Shown: in pieces, positions 40,691-50,873 of the stretch | How the letters are laid out: each line of letters begins with the position of its first letter | Position numbering within the stretch: the stretch's first letter is position 1 | Assembly (NCBI RefSeq): GCF_004919105.1 | Contig: NZ_STGK01000015.1 | Location: forward strand, 1 to 64,000 | Source of the DNA: Nocardioides sp. GY 10113 | GTDB lineage: Bacteria; Actinomycetota; Actinomycetes; Propionibacteriales; Nocardioidaceae | DNA length: 64,000 nt | Direction of reading: 5' to 3' | Made by a program: the position numbers and the translations under genes | The notes under the pieces: generated by a model | Database searches by the model: none | The model's input: only the letters and a program-made list of their open reading frames with translations | What the model was told of the DNA's origin: nothing

Positions 40691-41668
40691 TCAGCCGTCG
40701 CCGTCGTCGGCGGACATCCCGTCCTCCCGCTCCTCCCGATCCGCCCACTCCAGCAGCGGCGCGATGTCGAAGACGTGCTCGTCGATGTCGGCGTGCAGGT
40801 CCCCCAGCTCGCCGTAGCGCCGCGGCACGGTGCGGATCGTGAAGTCGCGCGGGTCGGCGTCATCGACCTCGTCCCAGCGGATCGGGGTGGAGACCCGGGC
40901 GTCGGGCAGCCCGCGCACCGAGTACGCCGCCGCGATGGTGTGGTCGCGAGCGTTCTGGTTGTAGTCCACGAAGACGTGGTGCGGGTCGCGGTTCTTCTTC
41001 CACCACGTGGTGGTGACGTCGTCGGGCGCGCGCCGCTCGACCTCGCGGGCGAACGCCCAGGCCGCGCGGCGCACGGTCTTGTGGTCGTGGTCGGGCCGGA
41101 TCCGGACGTACACATGCAGCCCCTTGCTGCCGCTGGTCTTGGGGTGGCCGACGGCACCGAGCTCGTCGAGCACCTCCTCCACCACGCGCGCCGTGCGCCG
41201 TACGGCGTCGTAGCCGGAGAGCGGGCCCGGGTCGAGGTCGATGCGCCACTCGTCGGGCTGCTCCACGTGGCCGCGCCGGCTGTTCCACGGGTGGAACTCG
41301 ACGGTGGACATCTGCACGGCCCAGATCACCGACCCGAGCTCGGTCACGCACAGCTCGTCGGCGGTGCGCGACCAGCGGGGGAAGAAGAGCTGCACCGTCT
41401 CCACCCACGGTGGGGCGCCCGCCGGCAGCCGCTTCTGGTGCACCTTGTCGCCGGCCAGCCCCTTGGGGAACCGGTGCAGCATGCAGGGACGCTCGCGCAG
41501 CGCGTTCACGATGCCCGGCCCGACGGCGAGGTAGTAGTGGACGAGGTCGAGCTTGGTCGCGCCGATCTCGGGGAAGTAGATCCGGTCCGGGTTGGAGACC
41601 CGGACCGTCCGCTCCTCCCCCTCGGGGTCGAGTGGCGGGACGACGACCTCGGTCGCTGGGCTCGGCAT
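40691..41668 (-). CDS. LigD-type polymerase/primase domain protein
   Basis: A 325-residue stand-alone polymerase domain of the archaeo-eukaryotic primase family, as found in the NHEJ ligase LigD. The catalytic aspartates are in WRIDLDPGP (about 142-150), the nucleotide-binding stretch is TSGSKGLHVYV (about 184-194), and a third acidic residue is in HHVFVDYNQN. No ligase or nuclease domain is fused. Ku and ligase genes are not nearby. It may fill gaps or add ribonucleotides during end joining or excision repair. ATG follows TAGGCT by six bases. Confidence 0.9.
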   Translation of the reverse strand: MPSPATEVVVPPLDPEGEERTVRVSNPDRIYFPEIGATKLDLVHYYLAVGPGIVNALRERPCMLHRFPKGLAGDKVHQKRLPAGAPPWVETVQLFFPRWSRTADELCVTELGSVIWAVQMSTVEFHPWNSRRGHVEQPDEWRIDLDPGPLSGYDAVRRTARVVEEVLDELGAVGHPKTSGSKGLHVYVRIRPDHDHKTVRRAAWAFAREVERRAPDDVTTTWWKKNRDPHHVFVDYNQNARDHTIAAAYSVRGLPDARVSTPIRWDEVDDADPRDFTIRTVPRRYGELGDLHADIDEHVFDIAPLLEWADREEREDGMSADDGDG

Positions 41669-41680
41669 GGGCCGAGCCTA
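41669..41680 (-). promoter_or_regulatory. Leaderless promoter of the LigD-type polymerase gene
   Basis: TAGGCT (41675-41680 on the minus strand) ends six bases before the ATG. Confidence 0.5.
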
Positions 41681-41733
41681 GGGCGTGGCGCCGACCCGCC
41701 CGGAACGATCGCCGGAGCGGGACGGCGCCGGGC

Positions 41734-42753
41734 TCACCGCCAGCCGAGGGCCGGCGCCACCTGCGTGAGCAGCGACTCCAGCACGTGGGCGTTGTAGTCC
41801 ACCCCGAGCTGGTTGGGCACGGTGAGCAACAGCGTGTCCGCCGCCGCGATCGCCTCGTCCTCCTTGAGCTGCTCGATGAGCACGTCCGGCTCGGCGGCGT
41901 AGGAACGCCCGAAGACGGCGCGCATGTTGTCGATCACGCCGACCTGGTCGCGGGAGTCGCCGCCGTCGCCGAAGTACATGTCGTCGAGGTCGGAGACGAT
42001 CGGGAAGATCGAGCGGCTCACCGAGACCCGTGGCTCGCGCTCCCAGCCGGCCTCGGCCCACGCCTCGCGGAACGCGGCGATCTGCTTGGCCTGCTGGACG
42101 TGGAACGGCTCGCCGGTCTCGTCCTCCTTGAGCGTGGAGCTCATCAGGTTCATGCCGAGCCCCGCCGCCCACCGTGCGGTGGCGTCAGAGGCGGCGCCCC
42201 ACCAGATCCGCTCCCGCAGCCCCTCGGAGTGGGGCTCCAGTCGCAGCAGCCCGGGCGGGTTGGCGAACATCGGTCGCGGGTTGGGCTGCGCGAACCCCTC
42301 GCCCTTGAGCACCTCCAGCAGCACCTCGGTGTGCCGGCGGGCCATGTCGGCCTCGGTCTCCCCCTCGGCGGGCCGGTAGCCGAAGTAGCGCCAGCCGTCG
42401 ATCACCTGCTCCGGGGAGCCGCGCGAGATCCCGAGCTGGAGCCGCCCGGTGGCGATCAGGTCGGCGGCGCCCGCGTTCTCCGCCATCATCAACGGGTTCT
42501 CGTAGCGCATGTCGATCACCCCGGTGCCCAGCTCGATCCGGCTGGTGCGGGCGCCCGCCGCCGCCAGCAGCGGGAACGGGCTGCCCAGCTGGGCGGCGAA
42601 GTGGTGGACCCGGAAGTAGGCGCCGTCGGCGCCCAGCTCCTCGGCCGCCACGGCGAGGTCGATCGACTGGTGCAGGACGTCGGCCGCGGTCCGCGCGACC
42701 GACCCGTGACCCTCCGACCAGTGCCCGAAGGAGAGGAATCCGATCTTCTTCAC
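41734..42753 (-). CDS. Luciferase-like (LLM) flavin monooxygenase
   Basis: A 339-residue TIM-barrel flavin-dependent oxidoreductase. The start KKIGFLSFGHW, the FRVHHFAAQLGSPFPLLAA stretch, IELGTGVIDMRYENP and LQLGISRGSPEQVI are typical of the bacterial luciferase-like family. Substrate cannot be inferred. GTG at 42753 gives the N-terminus expected of the family; a TTG at 42771 would add six residues. It stands alone between the polymerase gene and rsmB. Confidence 0.88.
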   Translation of the reverse strand: MKKIGFLSFGHWSEGHGSVARTAADVLHQSIDLAVAAEELGADGAYFRVHHFAAQLGSPFPLLAAAGARTSRIELGTGVIDMRYENPLMMAENAGAADLIATGRLQLGISRGSPEQVIDGWRYFGYRPAEGETEADMARRHTEVLLEVLKGEGFAQPNPRPMFANPPGLLRLEPHSEGLRERIWWGAASDATARWAAGLGMNLMSSTLKEDETGEPFHVQQAKQIAAFREAWAEAGWEREPRVSVSRSIFPIVSDLDDMYFGDGGDSRDQVGVIDNMRAVFGRSYAAEPDVLIEQLKEDEAIAAADTLLLTVPNQLGVDYNAHVLESLLTQVAPALGWR

Positions 42754-42805
42754 AGGTGATCCAACTTTCAACCGGATGTGGGCATTCCCGGGCGCCGCGA
42801 CCGGC

Positions 42806-44224
42806 TCAGATCCGGCGCAGCAGCGCCAGGAACATGGCGTCGGTGCCGTGCAGGTGCGGCCACAGCTGCACCGTGCCGGGCAACGGCCCTGCGGCGTCGG
42901 TCACCCCCGGCACCAGGCCGCTGGCGTCCTCGAGGAGCACGTCGTCGCGCTTGCGGACAACGGAGGCGACCACGTCGCCGGTCTCGCTGCGCACCGGCGA
43001 GCAGGTCGAGTACAGCACCACACCGCCCGGGCGCAGCAGCTCCAGCGCCGAGGCCAGCAGCTTGCGCTGCAGCAGCACCAGCTCCAGCAGGTCGTCGGCC
43101 GAGCGGCGCCAGCGGGCCTCGGGACGCCGGCGCAGCGCGCCGAGCCCCGAGCAGGGGGCATCCACCAGGATCCGGTCCACCGAGCAGGCGGCCAACGGCG
43201 GAGCGGTGCCGTCGGCGTTCACCACGCCGGCCACCCCGCCGGCCAGTCCCGGGGCCGACAGCGAGCGCTGCACCAGGCGGGCCCGGTGCAGGTGCGGCTC
43301 CGTGGCCACCAGCCGGGCGCCACGTTGCGCGGCCAGCGCGGCCAGCAGCGCGGCCTTGCCGCCCGGCCCCGCGCACAGGTCCAGCCAGACCTCGTCGCGC
43401 CCCTCGACCGGCGCCGTGGCCAGCGCGTGCGCCACCAGCTGCGAGCCCTCGTCCTGGACGCCGGCGCGGCGCTCGGCGACCGCCGGGACGGCGGCCGGGT
43501 CACCGCCGCCCTCCAGCACCACGCCGTACGGCGAGTACGGCGTGGGCGAGCCGGGCAGCTCCTCGCGGGTGGCCAGCCCGGGGCGGGCCACCAGGGTGAC
43601 CCGCGGTGGCAGGTTGTCGGCGGCCAGCAGCGCGTCGAGGTCCGCGCCCGGCGCCGCCAGCTCCAGCTGCTCGACCACCCAACGCGGGTGGCTGTGCACG
43701 ATCGCCGCGCGGCCGAGGCGCGGCATCGTCGCCGGCGCCACCTCGGCGAGCCAGTCGTCGAGGTCCTTGGTGGCGACCTTGCGGAGCACCGCGTTGCAGA
43801 ACCCCGCGGCCCCGGGGCCCACCTGGTTGTGGACCAGGTCGACGCTGGTGCTGATCGCGGCGTGCACCGGCACCCGCATCGCCAGCAGCTGGTGGCAGCC
43901 CAGCCGCAGCACGTCGAGCACCGCCACCTCGACCTTGCGCAGGCTCCGGTCGATGCAGGTCGCCAGGATCGCGTCGTAGGTGCCCTGCCGCCGGATCGTG
44001 CCCGAGGCGAGCTCGGTGGCGAACGCCGCGTCGCGGCCGTCCAGGCCGTGCTCCTTGAGCACCGCCGGCAGCACCAGGTTGGCGTAGGCGTCCTCGGCCC
44101 GCACCGCGCGCAGCACCTGCAGCGCCGCGGCCCGCGGGCGGTCCACCGGACGGGCTGGACGGCGGCCCCCGGAGGTCCGGGGGCCGGCGGGCCGTGGGCG
44201 CCGACGGGGCGCCGGGCGGGTCAC
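42806..44224 (-). CDS. rsmB: 16S rRNA m5C967 methyltransferase
   Basis: A 472-residue protein: a basic N-terminal tail, a NusB-like RNA-binding domain at about 28-165, and an RsmB/Sun methyltransferase domain at about 235-472 with SAM motif [16 protein letters not shown], motif [18 protein letters not shown] and the catalytic cysteine in [10 protein letters not shown]. It modifies C967 of 16S rRNA in E. coli; the same target is inferred. GTG at 44224 overlaps the fmt stop (GTGA), so it belongs to the def-fmt-rsmB unit. Confidence 0.93.
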   Translation of the reverse strand: MTRPAPRRRPRPAGPRTSGGRRPARPVDRPRAAALQVLRAVRAEDAYANLVLPAVLKEHGLDGRDAAFATELASGTIRRQGTYDAILATCIDRSLRKVEVAVLDVLRLGCHQLLAMRVPVHAAISTSVDLVHNQVGPGAAGFCNAVLRKVATKDLDDWLAEVAPATMPRLGRAAIVHSHPRWVVEQLELAAPGADLDALLAADNLPPRVTLVARPGLATREELPGSPTPYSPYGVVLEGGGDPAAVPAVAERRAGVQDEGSQLVAHALATAPVEGRDEVWLDLCAGPGGKAALLAALAAQRGARLVATEPHLHRARLVQRSLSAPGLAGGVAGVVNADGTAPPLAACSVDRILVDAPCSGLGALRRRPEARWRRSADDLLELVLLQRKLLASALELLRPGGVVLYSTCSPVRSETGDVVASVVRKRDDVLLEDASGLVPGVTDAAGPLPGTVQLWPHLHGTDAMFLALLRRI

Positions 44225-45159
44225 TGGAAGGTCGCTCCGTCCGCCAGGCGGGCGCCCCGCGCCCAGTCGGCCGCACCCATCTCCTTCTTGCCGAACGCCT
44301 TCACCCGACCGAGCCGGACCGGCGTGGTCGCGGTGCCGACCAGGACCTCGTTCTTGCCGACCACCAGCACGCCGGGCTTCGGCGCCTCGCCGGCCTCGTC
44401 GCTCCAGTCCACGGGGGTCACCGCGCCGAGCTTGACCCGCTCGCCGTCGTACTCGGTCCAGGCGCCGGGGAACGGGCTGCAGGCACGGATCCGACGGTCC
44501 ACCGCGGTCGCCGGGTCGGTCCAGGCGACCCGAGCGTCCTCGACGCTGATCTTCGGCGCCAGGGTGATGCCGTCGGCCGGCTGCTCCCGGGCCTCCAGCG
44601 AGCCGTCGGCGATGCCGTCCAGCGTCGCGACCAGCAACCCGGCGCCGCCGTCTGCCAGCCGGCCGAGCAGGTCACCGGCGGTGTCGGTGGCGCGGATGGT
44701 CTCGGTCATCACGCCGAAGGTCGGGCCCGCGTCCAGCGCCTGGACGATCCGGAACGTGGTGGCACCGGTGACCTCGTCGCCGGCCCAGATCGCGTGCTGC
44801 ACCGGTGCGGCACCGCGCCACGCGGGGAGCAGCGAGAAGTGCAGGTTGACCCAGCCGTGCTCGGGGATGTCGAGCGCGGACTGCGGGATCAGCGCGCCGT
44901 AGGCGACCACCGGGCAGCAGTCGGGACGCAGCGCGCGCAGCTGCTCCTGGAACTCCGGGTCCCGCGGGTGCTCCGGCTTCAGGACCGGTACGCCGAGCTC
45001 CTCCGCGCGCAGCCCGACGGGGCTCGGGGTCAGCTTCCGGCCGCGACCGGCGGGCGCGTCGGGACGGGTCACGACGCCGACCAGCTCGTGTCCGGACGCG
45101 GCGATCGCATCCAGCGCGGGGACGGCGACCTCGGGGGTGCCGGCGAAGACGACGCGCAT
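44221..45159 (-). CDS. fmt: Methionyl-tRNA formyltransferase
   Basis: A 312-residue enzyme that formylates initiator Met-tRNA using 10-formyl-THF. Residues 1-190 form the catalytic domain with [22 protein letters not shown] and the key [15 protein letters not shown]; the C-terminal barrel covers about 205-312. The ATG at 45159 shares a base with the def stop (TGATG). Pairing with def matches their opposing roles on the formyl group. Confidence 0.96.
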   Translation of the reverse strand: MRVVFAGTPEVAVPALDAIAASGHELVGVVTRPDAPAGRGRKLTPSPVGLRAEELGVPVLKPEHPRDPEFQEQLRALRPDCCPVVAYGALIPQSALDIPEHGWVNLHFSLLPAWRGAAPVQHAIWAGDEVTGATTFRIVQALDAGPTFGVMTETIRATDTAGDLLGRLADGGAGLLVATLDGIADGSLEAREQPADGITLAPKISVEDARVAWTDPATAVDRRIRACSPFPGAWTEYDGERVKLGAVTPVDWSDEAGEAPKPGVLVVGKNEVLVGTATTPVRLGRVKAFGKKEMGAADWARGARLADGATFQ

Positions 45160-45704
45160 CAGAATCCGAATCCGTTCGTGCGGTGGGGCGAGACCTTGAT
45201 CGTGGGCTGCTCCAGCCCGAACCACTCCGACTCCCGGATCTCGCGCATCGCCGCCTTCCGGGCGGCGTCGTCGAGGCGGTCGATGAAGAGCACGCCGTCG
45301 AGGTGGTCGGTCTCGTGCTGGATCGCCCGCGCGAGCATCTCCGAGCCCTCGATCCGCACCGGGTCGCCGTACATGTTGAAGCCGCTGGCGACCACCGACA
45401 GCGCGCGCAGGCAGTCGTAGGTCAGCTCGGGCAGGGAGAGGCAGCCCTCCGGGCCGTCCTGGGTCTCCTTCGACAGCTCGAGCGAGGGGTTGACCAGGTG
45501 GCCGATCTCGCCGTCGACGTTGTAGGTGAAGACCCGCAACCCGACGCCGATCTGGGGCGCGGCCAGGCCGGCGCCCGGGGCGTCCATCATGGTGTCGGTC
45601 AGGTCCTGGACGATCTGGCGCAGCTCCGCGTCGAAGTCGACGACCTCGATGGCGGGGCGGCGCAGGATCGGGTCACCGAAGAGTCGGATCGGTCGAATGG
45701 CCAC
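45159..45704 (-). CDS. def: Peptide deformylase
   Basis: The 181-residue iron or zinc enzyme removes the formyl group from new proteins. All three motifs are intact: [10 protein letters not shown] (about 44-53), EGCLSLPE (about 86-93, metal cysteine) and QHETDHLDG (about 129-137, metal histidines and catalytic Glu). GTG at 45704 lies six bases after TAGACT, so def heads a leaderless def-fmt-rsmB transcript. Confidence 0.96.
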   Translation of the reverse strand: MAIRPIRLFGDPILRRPAIEVVDFDAELRQIVQDLTDTMMDAPGAGLAAPQIGVGLRVFTYNVDGEIGHLVNPSLELSKETQDGPEGCLSLPELTYDCLRALSVVASGFNMYGDPVRIEGSEMLARAIQHETDHLDGVLFIDRLDDAARKAAMREIRESEWFGLEQPTIKVSPHRTNGFGF

Positions 45705-45716
45705 GGGGCGAGTCTA
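45705..45716 (-). promoter_or_regulatory. Leaderless promoter of def-fmt-rsmB
   Basis: TAGACT (45711-45716 on the minus strand) ends six bases before the def GTG. Confidence 0.5.
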
Positions 45717-45773
45717 GTGTCGCGGCGCTCCGGCGCCGATCCGGGCGTCGCCGAGGCCGCCGCCCCCGCACGC

Positions 45774-47873
45774 TCACAGGCGGGGTGGGTCGACCTGGAT
45801 CCGCACCGGCTCGAGGCGCCGCGCGGACCGCGCGCGCTGGGCCTCCCGCAGGGCGCGCGCCAGCGCGGGGCCGTCGGCCTGCGGCACCCGCACCAGCATC
45901 CGCTCGACCACCGACGGGGCCGACCGGGCATCGCCGCCAGCCCCCGGAGCGTTCCCGACGCCCGCGCCGCCGGACGGCGGCGGCGCCGGCAGCGGTCCCA
46001 GCACCTCCGCGCCCGCCGGCAGCGCGGTCAACGTCAACAGGTCGCCGATCGCGCCGGGGGTGCCGGTCAGCGTGGCCAGGCGTGCGGCCGGTGGCAGCCG
46101 CGCCGAGCGCCGCTCCTCGGCCTCGCGGACCGCGAAGCCCTCCGGGTCCCAGCGCACCAGCGTCTGCAGCGCGGGCAGCCCGGGGTCGCCGACGGCCAGC
46201 GCCCGTCCACCGGCGCGGACCAGTCCGATCGCGTTCGCCCAGCGGCGGACGGCGTCCTCCGCGGTGCGCAGGCCGTCATGGGCCAGCGCCAGCCAGGTGT
46301 CGAGCAGCACCACGACCGCGTAGCCGCCCTCGGCCACCGGCTCCGCCCCCGGGGTGGCGACCACGATCCGCGGGCCGGCGGGCACGGTGTCGCGGATCCG
46401 GTCACCGGAGGACGTCACCACCGGGACCCGCGGGAAGATCCGGCCCAGCTCGTCCGCGGTCCGCGCATCGCCGAGCACGGGCGCGCGGAGCCCGTGCCCG
46501 CCACAGGTGCCGCACGTCCAGTCGGGGACGACCGTGGCACACCAGCGGCACGCCGGCGGCGTGGTCGGGCCGGTCAGCTGAAGCGGCCCGGTGCACGCGG
46601 CGCACCGGGCGGGCGTCCGGCACCGCTCGCAGGCCAGGCGCAGCGCATAGCCGGCCCGCGGCACCTGCACCAGCACGGGACCGTGCTCCAGCCCCCAGCG
46701 CACGGCGTCATGCGCCTCCTTGGGGATCCGCGCGCCCGCGGCGTGCGGGTCGCGGCGCAGCGCGTGCTCGCTGGCGCCGCTGACCGCGACCAGCACCCGG
46801 TCCCGGCGGCGCTCGCGGGGCAGGCTGATCTCGCGCGCCCAGCCGCCGGCGAGGAGCTGCGCCCCCTCGACGCTGCGGCCGAAGCCGGCGACGATCGCGC
46901 CGGCCCCCTCGATCTCGGCCCGCATGCCGAGCACCTCGCGCACGTGCGGGTACGGCGCCCGCGGCTCGGCGTGCAGGTCGTCGCCGTCGTCCCAGACCAC
47001 CACCAGCCCGAGGTCGCGCACCGGCGCGAACGCGGCGGAGCGGGTGCCGACCACGATCCGTCGGGTGCCCCGGGCGACGGCCAGGAAGTCGCGGTAGCGG
47101 GCGGCCGGCCCCGGCTCGGCCCGCAACGTCACGTGGTGCTCCTCGCCCAGCAGCGCCCGGAGCGCGGCATCGACCCGCGCCACGTCGCGGTGGTCGGGCA
47201 GGCAGAGCACCGTGCCCCGGCCGCCGGCGAGCGTCGCCGCCGCGGCGACAGCCAGCAGGTGCGGCCAGTCCTCCCCCGGCGCGACGGACCAGACCGCGCG
47301 CGGCGCATGACCGGCGCGCAGGTGCTCCAGGAAGGCAGGGGCGGCGGGGTAGGCGTCCCAGGCCCGCGCCGCCTCGGCCGGCAGGTGCAGCGGCGGCTCG
47401 GGCGGCGACGGCTCCCGCTCCACCGTCGCGTGGCGCGGCGGGACCGCCAGGCGGCGTACGTCGGCGCTGGCGCCGGCGTAGTGCTCGGCCACCCGGTCGC
47501 ACAGCGCCCGGACGGCCGGGCTGAGCACCGGCTCCGGACTGACCAGGCGGCGCAACGGCGCCAGCCGCCCGTCGTGGTCGCTGGTCGGGCCGCGCCGGAC
47601 GACGAAGCCGTCGACGTCCTGCCCGCCGAAGCGGACCTTGACCCGAGCCCCGGGCCGGGCGCCCTCGGCCATCGCCACCGGGACCGCGTAGTCGAACTCG
47701 CGGTCCAGGTGCGGCAGCCCGAGGTCGAGCAGCACACCGGCCACCGGGTCGACGTCGGTGATCTCCACCTCCGCCGCCTTGCGGGCCCGGGTGCGGGCCG
47801 CCTTGGCGCGCCCCTCCGCGGCGCGGTCGCGGACCAGCCCCGGCAGCTCCAGGGCGGGCTCGTCGGGGGTCAT
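45774..47873 (-). CDS. priA: Primosomal protein N' with degenerate helicase motifs
   Basis: A 699-residue PriA-family protein. The N-terminal DNA-binding region (LGLPHLDREFDYAVP) and the cysteine-rich zinc part (CERCRTPARCAAC, CRWCATVV, CGTCGG, about 415-462) are present, but there is no GxxGxGKT Walker A motif, and the DEEH box is replaced by VVVWDDGDDLHAE. This is the actinobacterial form, so it likely serves as a structural replication-restart factor, not a helicase. A basic N-terminal extension of about 35 residues is also present. ATG follows TAGAAC by seven bases. Confidence 0.9.
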   Translation of the reverse strand: MTPDEPALELPGLVRDRAAEGRAKAARTRARKAAEVEITDVDPVAGVLLDLGLPHLDREFDYAVPVAMAEGARPGARVKVRFGGQDVDGFVVRRGPTSDHDGRLAPLRRLVSPEPVLSPAVRALCDRVAEHYAGASADVRRLAVPPRHATVEREPSPPEPPLHLPAEAARAWDAYPAAPAFLEHLRAGHAPRAVWSVAPGEDWPHLLAVAAAATLAGGRGTVLCLPDHRDVARVDAALRALLGEEHHVTLRAEPGPAARYRDFLAVARGTRRIVVGTRSAAFAPVRDLGLVVVWDDGDDLHAEPRAPYPHVREVLGMRAEIEGAGAIVAGFGRSVEGAQLLAGGWAREISLPRERRRDRVLVAVSGASEHALRRDPHAAGARIPKEAHDAVRWGLEHGPVLVQVPRAGYALRLACERCRTPARCAACTGPLQLTGPTTPPACRWCATVVPDWTCGTCGGHGLRAPVLGDARTADELGRIFPRVPVVTSSGDRIRDTVPAGPRIVVATPGAEPVAEGGYAVVVLLDTWLALAHDGLRTAEDAVRRWANAIGLVRAGGRALAVGDPGLPALQTLVRWDPEGFAVREAEERRSARLPPAARLATLTGTPGAIGDLLTLTALPAGAEVLGPLPAPPPSGGAGVGNAPGAGGDARSAPSVVERMLVRVPQADGPALARALREAQRARSARRLEPVRIQVDPPRL

Positions 47874-47886
47874 GGGCGCAGTTCTA
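47874..47886 (-). promoter_or_regulatory. Possible leaderless promoter of priA
   Basis: TAGAAC (47881-47886 on the minus strand) lies seven bases before the ATG; the last hexamer base departs from the usual T. Confidence 0.4.
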
Positions 47887-47918
47887 CCAGCGCCGCCGAC
47901 CCGGCCGACCGCGAGGTG

Positions 47919-49121
47919 TCAGAGACCGACGGCGGCCTTGAGCGCCTCGGCACGGTCGGTGCGCTCCCAGGTGAACTCCGGCAGCTCGCGGCCGAAGTGA
48001 CCGTAGGCGGCGGTCTTGGCGTAGATCGGGCGCAGCAGGTCCAGGTCGCGGATGATCGCGGCCGGGCGCAGGTCGAAGACCTCGAGCACGGCCTGCTGGA
48101 TCCGCTCGTCCGGGACGACGCCGGTGCCGAAGGTCTCCACGAAGACGCCGACCGGGGCCGCCTTGCCGATCGCGTAGGCGACCTGCGCCTCGCAGCGGCG
48201 GGCCAGGCCCGCGGCGACGACGTTCTTGGCCACCCAGCGCATCGCGTACGCCGCGGAGCGGTCGACCTTGGACGGGTCCTTGCCGGAGAACGCGCCGCCG
48301 CCGTGGCGGGCCATGCCGCCGTAGGTGTCGACGATGATCTTGCGACCGGTCAGGCCGGCGTCGCCCATCGGGCCGCCCACCACGAACCGGCCGGTCGGGT
48401 TGACCAGCAGGCGGTAGCCCTCGGAGGGCACCGAGGACCGGAACTGCTCGAGCACCGGCTCGATCACGTGCTTGGTGATGTCGGGGGTCAGCGTCTTGTC
48501 GAGGTCGATGTCCTCGGCGTGCTGGGTGGACAGGACGACGGTGTCGATCCGCACCGGGCGGTTCTCCTCGTCGTACTCGATGGTGACCTGGGTCTTCCCG
48601 TCGGGGCGCAGGTAGGGCAGCGTGCCGTCCTTGCGGACCGCGGAGAGCCGCTCGGAGAGCGTCTGCGCGATCTTGATCGGCAGCGGGAACAGCTCGGGGG
48701 TGTCGTCGCAGGCGTAGCCGAACATCAGGCCCTGGTCGCCGGCGCCCTGCTTGTCGAGCTCGTCGCCCGAGGCCTCGACACGGTCCTCGTAGGCGTCGTC
48801 GACGCCCTGGGCGATGTCGGCCGACTGCGCACCGATGGCGACCTGGACGCCGCAGGAGCGCCCGTCGAAGCCCTTCTCGGAGGAGTCGTAGCCGATCTCC
48901 AGGATCCGGTCGCGCACCAGCTGCGCCACGGGCGCGTACGCCGACGTGGTGACCTCACCGGCGACGACGACGAGACCGGTGGTCAGCAGCGTCTCCACCG
49001 CGACCCGCGAGGACGGGTCGTGGGCGAGCAGGTAGTCGAGCACCGAGTCGCTGATCTGGTCCGCGATCTTGTCCGGGTGCCCCTCGGTCACGGACTCGGA
49101 GGTGAAGAGACGTCCAGTCAC
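47919..49121 (-). CDS. metK: S-adenosylmethionine synthase
   Basis: The 400-residue enzyme makes SAM from methionine and ATP. Diagnostic stretches are [14 protein letters not shown] (about 12-25), [12 protein letters not shown] and the P-loop-like [14 protein letters not shown]. Length is normal. GTG at 49121 has an AGGAG site ten bases upstream; the nearer ATG is out of frame and hits a stop after three codons. In the 144-base gap to coaBC, TATCGT (49195-49200, minus strand) may be a -10 element. I found no SAM riboswitch. Confidence 0.96.
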   Translation of the reverse strand: MTGRLFTSESVTEGHPDKIADQISDSVLDYLLAHDPSSRVAVETLLTTGLVVVAGEVTTSAYAPVAQLVRDRILEIGYDSSEKGFDGRSCGVQVAIGAQSADIAQGVDDAYEDRVEASGDELDKQGAGDQGLMFGYACDDTPELFPLPIKIAQTLSERLSAVRKDGTLPYLRPDGKTQVTIEYDEENRPVRIDTVVLSTQHAEDIDLDKTLTPDITKHVIEPVLEQFRSSVPSEGYRLLVNPTGRFVVGGPMGDAGLTGRKIIVDTYGGMARHGGGAFSGKDPSKVDRSAAYAMRWVAKNVVAAGLARRCEAQVAYAIGKAAPVGVFVETFGTGVVPDERIQQAVLEVFDLRPAAIIRDLDLLRPIYAKTAAYGHFGRELPEFTWERTDRAEALKAAVGL

Positions 49122-49265
49122 GGGTTCATTGCTCCTGCGGTTCGGACCCGGCCACGGAGCCTGGTCGTTGATGAAGTCGGTGGTGCGTACCCCAACGATA
49201 CGTACCGGTGGCAGCGGGATCGGGCCGATCTCACGGGAATCGCGAGGATCGGACCGGTCGGTGGA

Positions 49266-50531
49266 TCAGGAGGATCGCGAGAGCCGCTCGGCGACCCGGT
49301 CCCAGATCACGTGCGCCAGCGCCGTTTTGGAGCCGCGGGGCACCTCGGAGGTCGATCCGTCGTCGCCGAGGATCACCGCCTCGTTGTCCTCGGCGCCGAA
49401 GACCGCTCCCCCGCCGACGTCGTTGACGACGAGCAGGTCGCAGCCCTTGCGGGCCAGCTTGGCGCGGGCGAGGTCCAGCACGCTGCCCGTGCTGTCCCCC
49501 GTCTCGGCCGCGAAGCCGACGACCACCCGCGCGGGACGGGCGGCGGCCAGCTCGGCGAGGATGTCGGGGTTCTGCTCCAGCTCGATCGTCGGCGCGGAGC
49601 CGTCGGCCGCCTTCTTGATCTTGACGGTCGACTCACCGGTGGGCCGGAAGTCGGCCGGTGCCGCGGCCATCACGACCGCGTCGGCGCCGGTCGCGGCCGA
49701 CAGGACGGCCGCCCGCAGCTCGGCGGTGGTCTCCACACGCTCGACCTTGACCCCGGCCGGGTCGGGCAGCGTCACGTTGGCGGCGACGAGGGTGACCTCG
49801 GCGCCGCGAGCGGCGGCCGCGCGCGCCAGTGCGTAGCCCTGGCGCCCCGACGACCGGTTCCCGAGGAACCGGACCGGGTCCAGCCGCTCCCGCGTGCCTC
49901 CGGCGGAGACCACCACGCGACGGCCGCGCAGGTCCGGCGTGAGCGCACCGCGGGCGAGCACCTCGACGCAGAGGTCGAAGATCTCGGCCGGGTCCGGCAG
50001 GCGACCCTTGCCGGTGTCCGCGCCGGTGAGGCGGCCCTCCGCTGGCTCCACGACCACCGTCCCCCGCTGACGCAGGGTGGCGACGTTCGCGACCGTCGCG
50101 GGGTGCTCCCACATCTCGGTGTGCATCGCGGGGGCGAGCACGACCGGGCAACGCGCCGTCAGCAGCGTGTTGGTGAGCAGGTCGTCGGCGAGCCCGTGGG
50201 CGGCCTTGGCCATCAGGTCGGCCGTCGCCGGCGCGACGACGACCAGGTCCGCGGACTGCCCGAGGCGCACGTGCGGCACCTCGTGGACGCCCGACCACAC
50301 GTCGGCCGCGACGGGCTTGCCCGACAGCGCGGCCCAGGTGGGCGCGCCGACGAACTCCAGTGCGGCCGACGTGGGCACGACGGTCACGTCGTGGCCGGAC
50401 TCGGTGAACCGCCGCAGCAGCTCGCACGCCTTGTAGGCGGCGATGCCGCCGGACACACCGAGGACGACCCTCGGCCGGTCCGGCGCCCGCTCGGCCTCGT
50501 CGACCGGAGCGCCGGCCGGGTGGGAGGACAC
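49266..50531 (-). CDS. coaBC: Phosphopantothenoylcysteine decarboxylase / synthase
   Basis: A 421-residue bifunctional coenzyme A enzyme. The N-terminal CoaC flavoprotein domain (about 20-200) has LGVSGGIAAYKACELLRR and APAMHTEMWEHPA; the C-terminal CoaB domain (about 205-421) has VVSAGGTRERLDPVRFLGN with SSGRQGYA, and the CTP site around AAAPADFRP. The linkage as one chain is normal. It starts 16 bases after the rpoZ stop, in the gmk-rpoZ-coaBC order shared by many bacteria. Confidence 0.96.
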   Translation of the reverse strand: MSSHPAGAPVDEAERAPDRPRVVLGVSGGIAAYKACELLRRFTESGHDVTVVPTSAALEFVGAPTWAALSGKPVAADVWSGVHEVPHVRLGQSADLVVVAPATADLMAKAAHGLADDLLTNTLLTARCPVVLAPAMHTEMWEHPATVANVATLRQRGTVVVEPAEGRLTGADTGKGRLPDPAEIFDLCVEVLARGALTPDLRGRRVVVSAGGTRERLDPVRFLGNRSSGRQGYALARAAAARGAEVTLVAANVTLPDPAGVKVERVETTAELRAAVLSAATGADAVVMAAAPADFRPTGESTVKIKKAADGSAPTIELEQNPDILAELAAARPARVVVGFAAETGDSTGSVLDLARAKLARKGCDLLVVNDVGGGAVFGAEDNEAVILGDDGSTSEVPRGSKTALAHVIWDRVAERLSRSS

Positions 50532-50547
50532 GGGAAGTGCCCTCAGC

Positions 50548-50862
50548 TCACTCGCTGAGCTCGGGCTCGGCGGCCGCAGCCTGCTCCGCGGCGAGCTCGG
50601 CCGGGTCGATGTCCTCGCAGGTCAGCAGGTCCTCGTTGATCTCGCGGAGCGCGATCGACAGCGGCTTCTCCTGCACGTGGGTCTCCACCAGGGGACCGAC
50701 GTACTCCAGGAGGCCCTCACCCAGCTGGGAGTAGTAGGCGTTGATCTGCCGCGCCCGCTTGGCACCGTAGAGGACCAGCTTGTACTTGCTGTCCGTCTTG
50801 GAGAGCAGGTCGTCGATCGGCGGGTTGGTGACGCCGACGGCGTTGATGTTGGGGGCAGACAC
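50548..50862 (-). CDS. rpoZ: RNA polymerase omega subunit
   Basis: The 104-residue omega subunit assists assembly of RNA polymerase by holding beta'. The core is [19 protein letters not shown] and [19 protein letters not shown] (about 10-47), followed by [11 protein letters not shown] and an acidic, alanine-rich tail. Two GTG starts are possible. The one at 50862 has GTGAGG nine bases upstream and gives the usual N-terminus [10 protein letters not shown]; the one at 50877 overlaps the gmk stop as GTGA and would add five residues. Confidence 0.94.
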   Translation of the reverse strand: MSAPNINAVGVTNPPIDDLLSKTDSKYKLVLYGAKRARQINAYYSQLGEGLLEYVGPLVETHVQEKPLSIALREINEDLLTCEDIDPAELAAEQAAAAEPELSE

Positions 50863-50873
50863 GCGCAGTAGCC

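Noticed and set aside
49122..49265. Possible SAM riboswitch before metK
   Set aside because: None of the conserved SAM-I, SAM-II or SAM-IV core segments could be found in this short leader.
45183..50558. Very long open frame on the plus strand opposite def, fmt-adjacent DNA, priA, metK and coaBC
   Set aside because: It runs antisense to well-identified genes, has Arg/Gly/Pro/His-rich low-complexity translation and no family match; long antisense frames are expected when third positions are almost all G or C.
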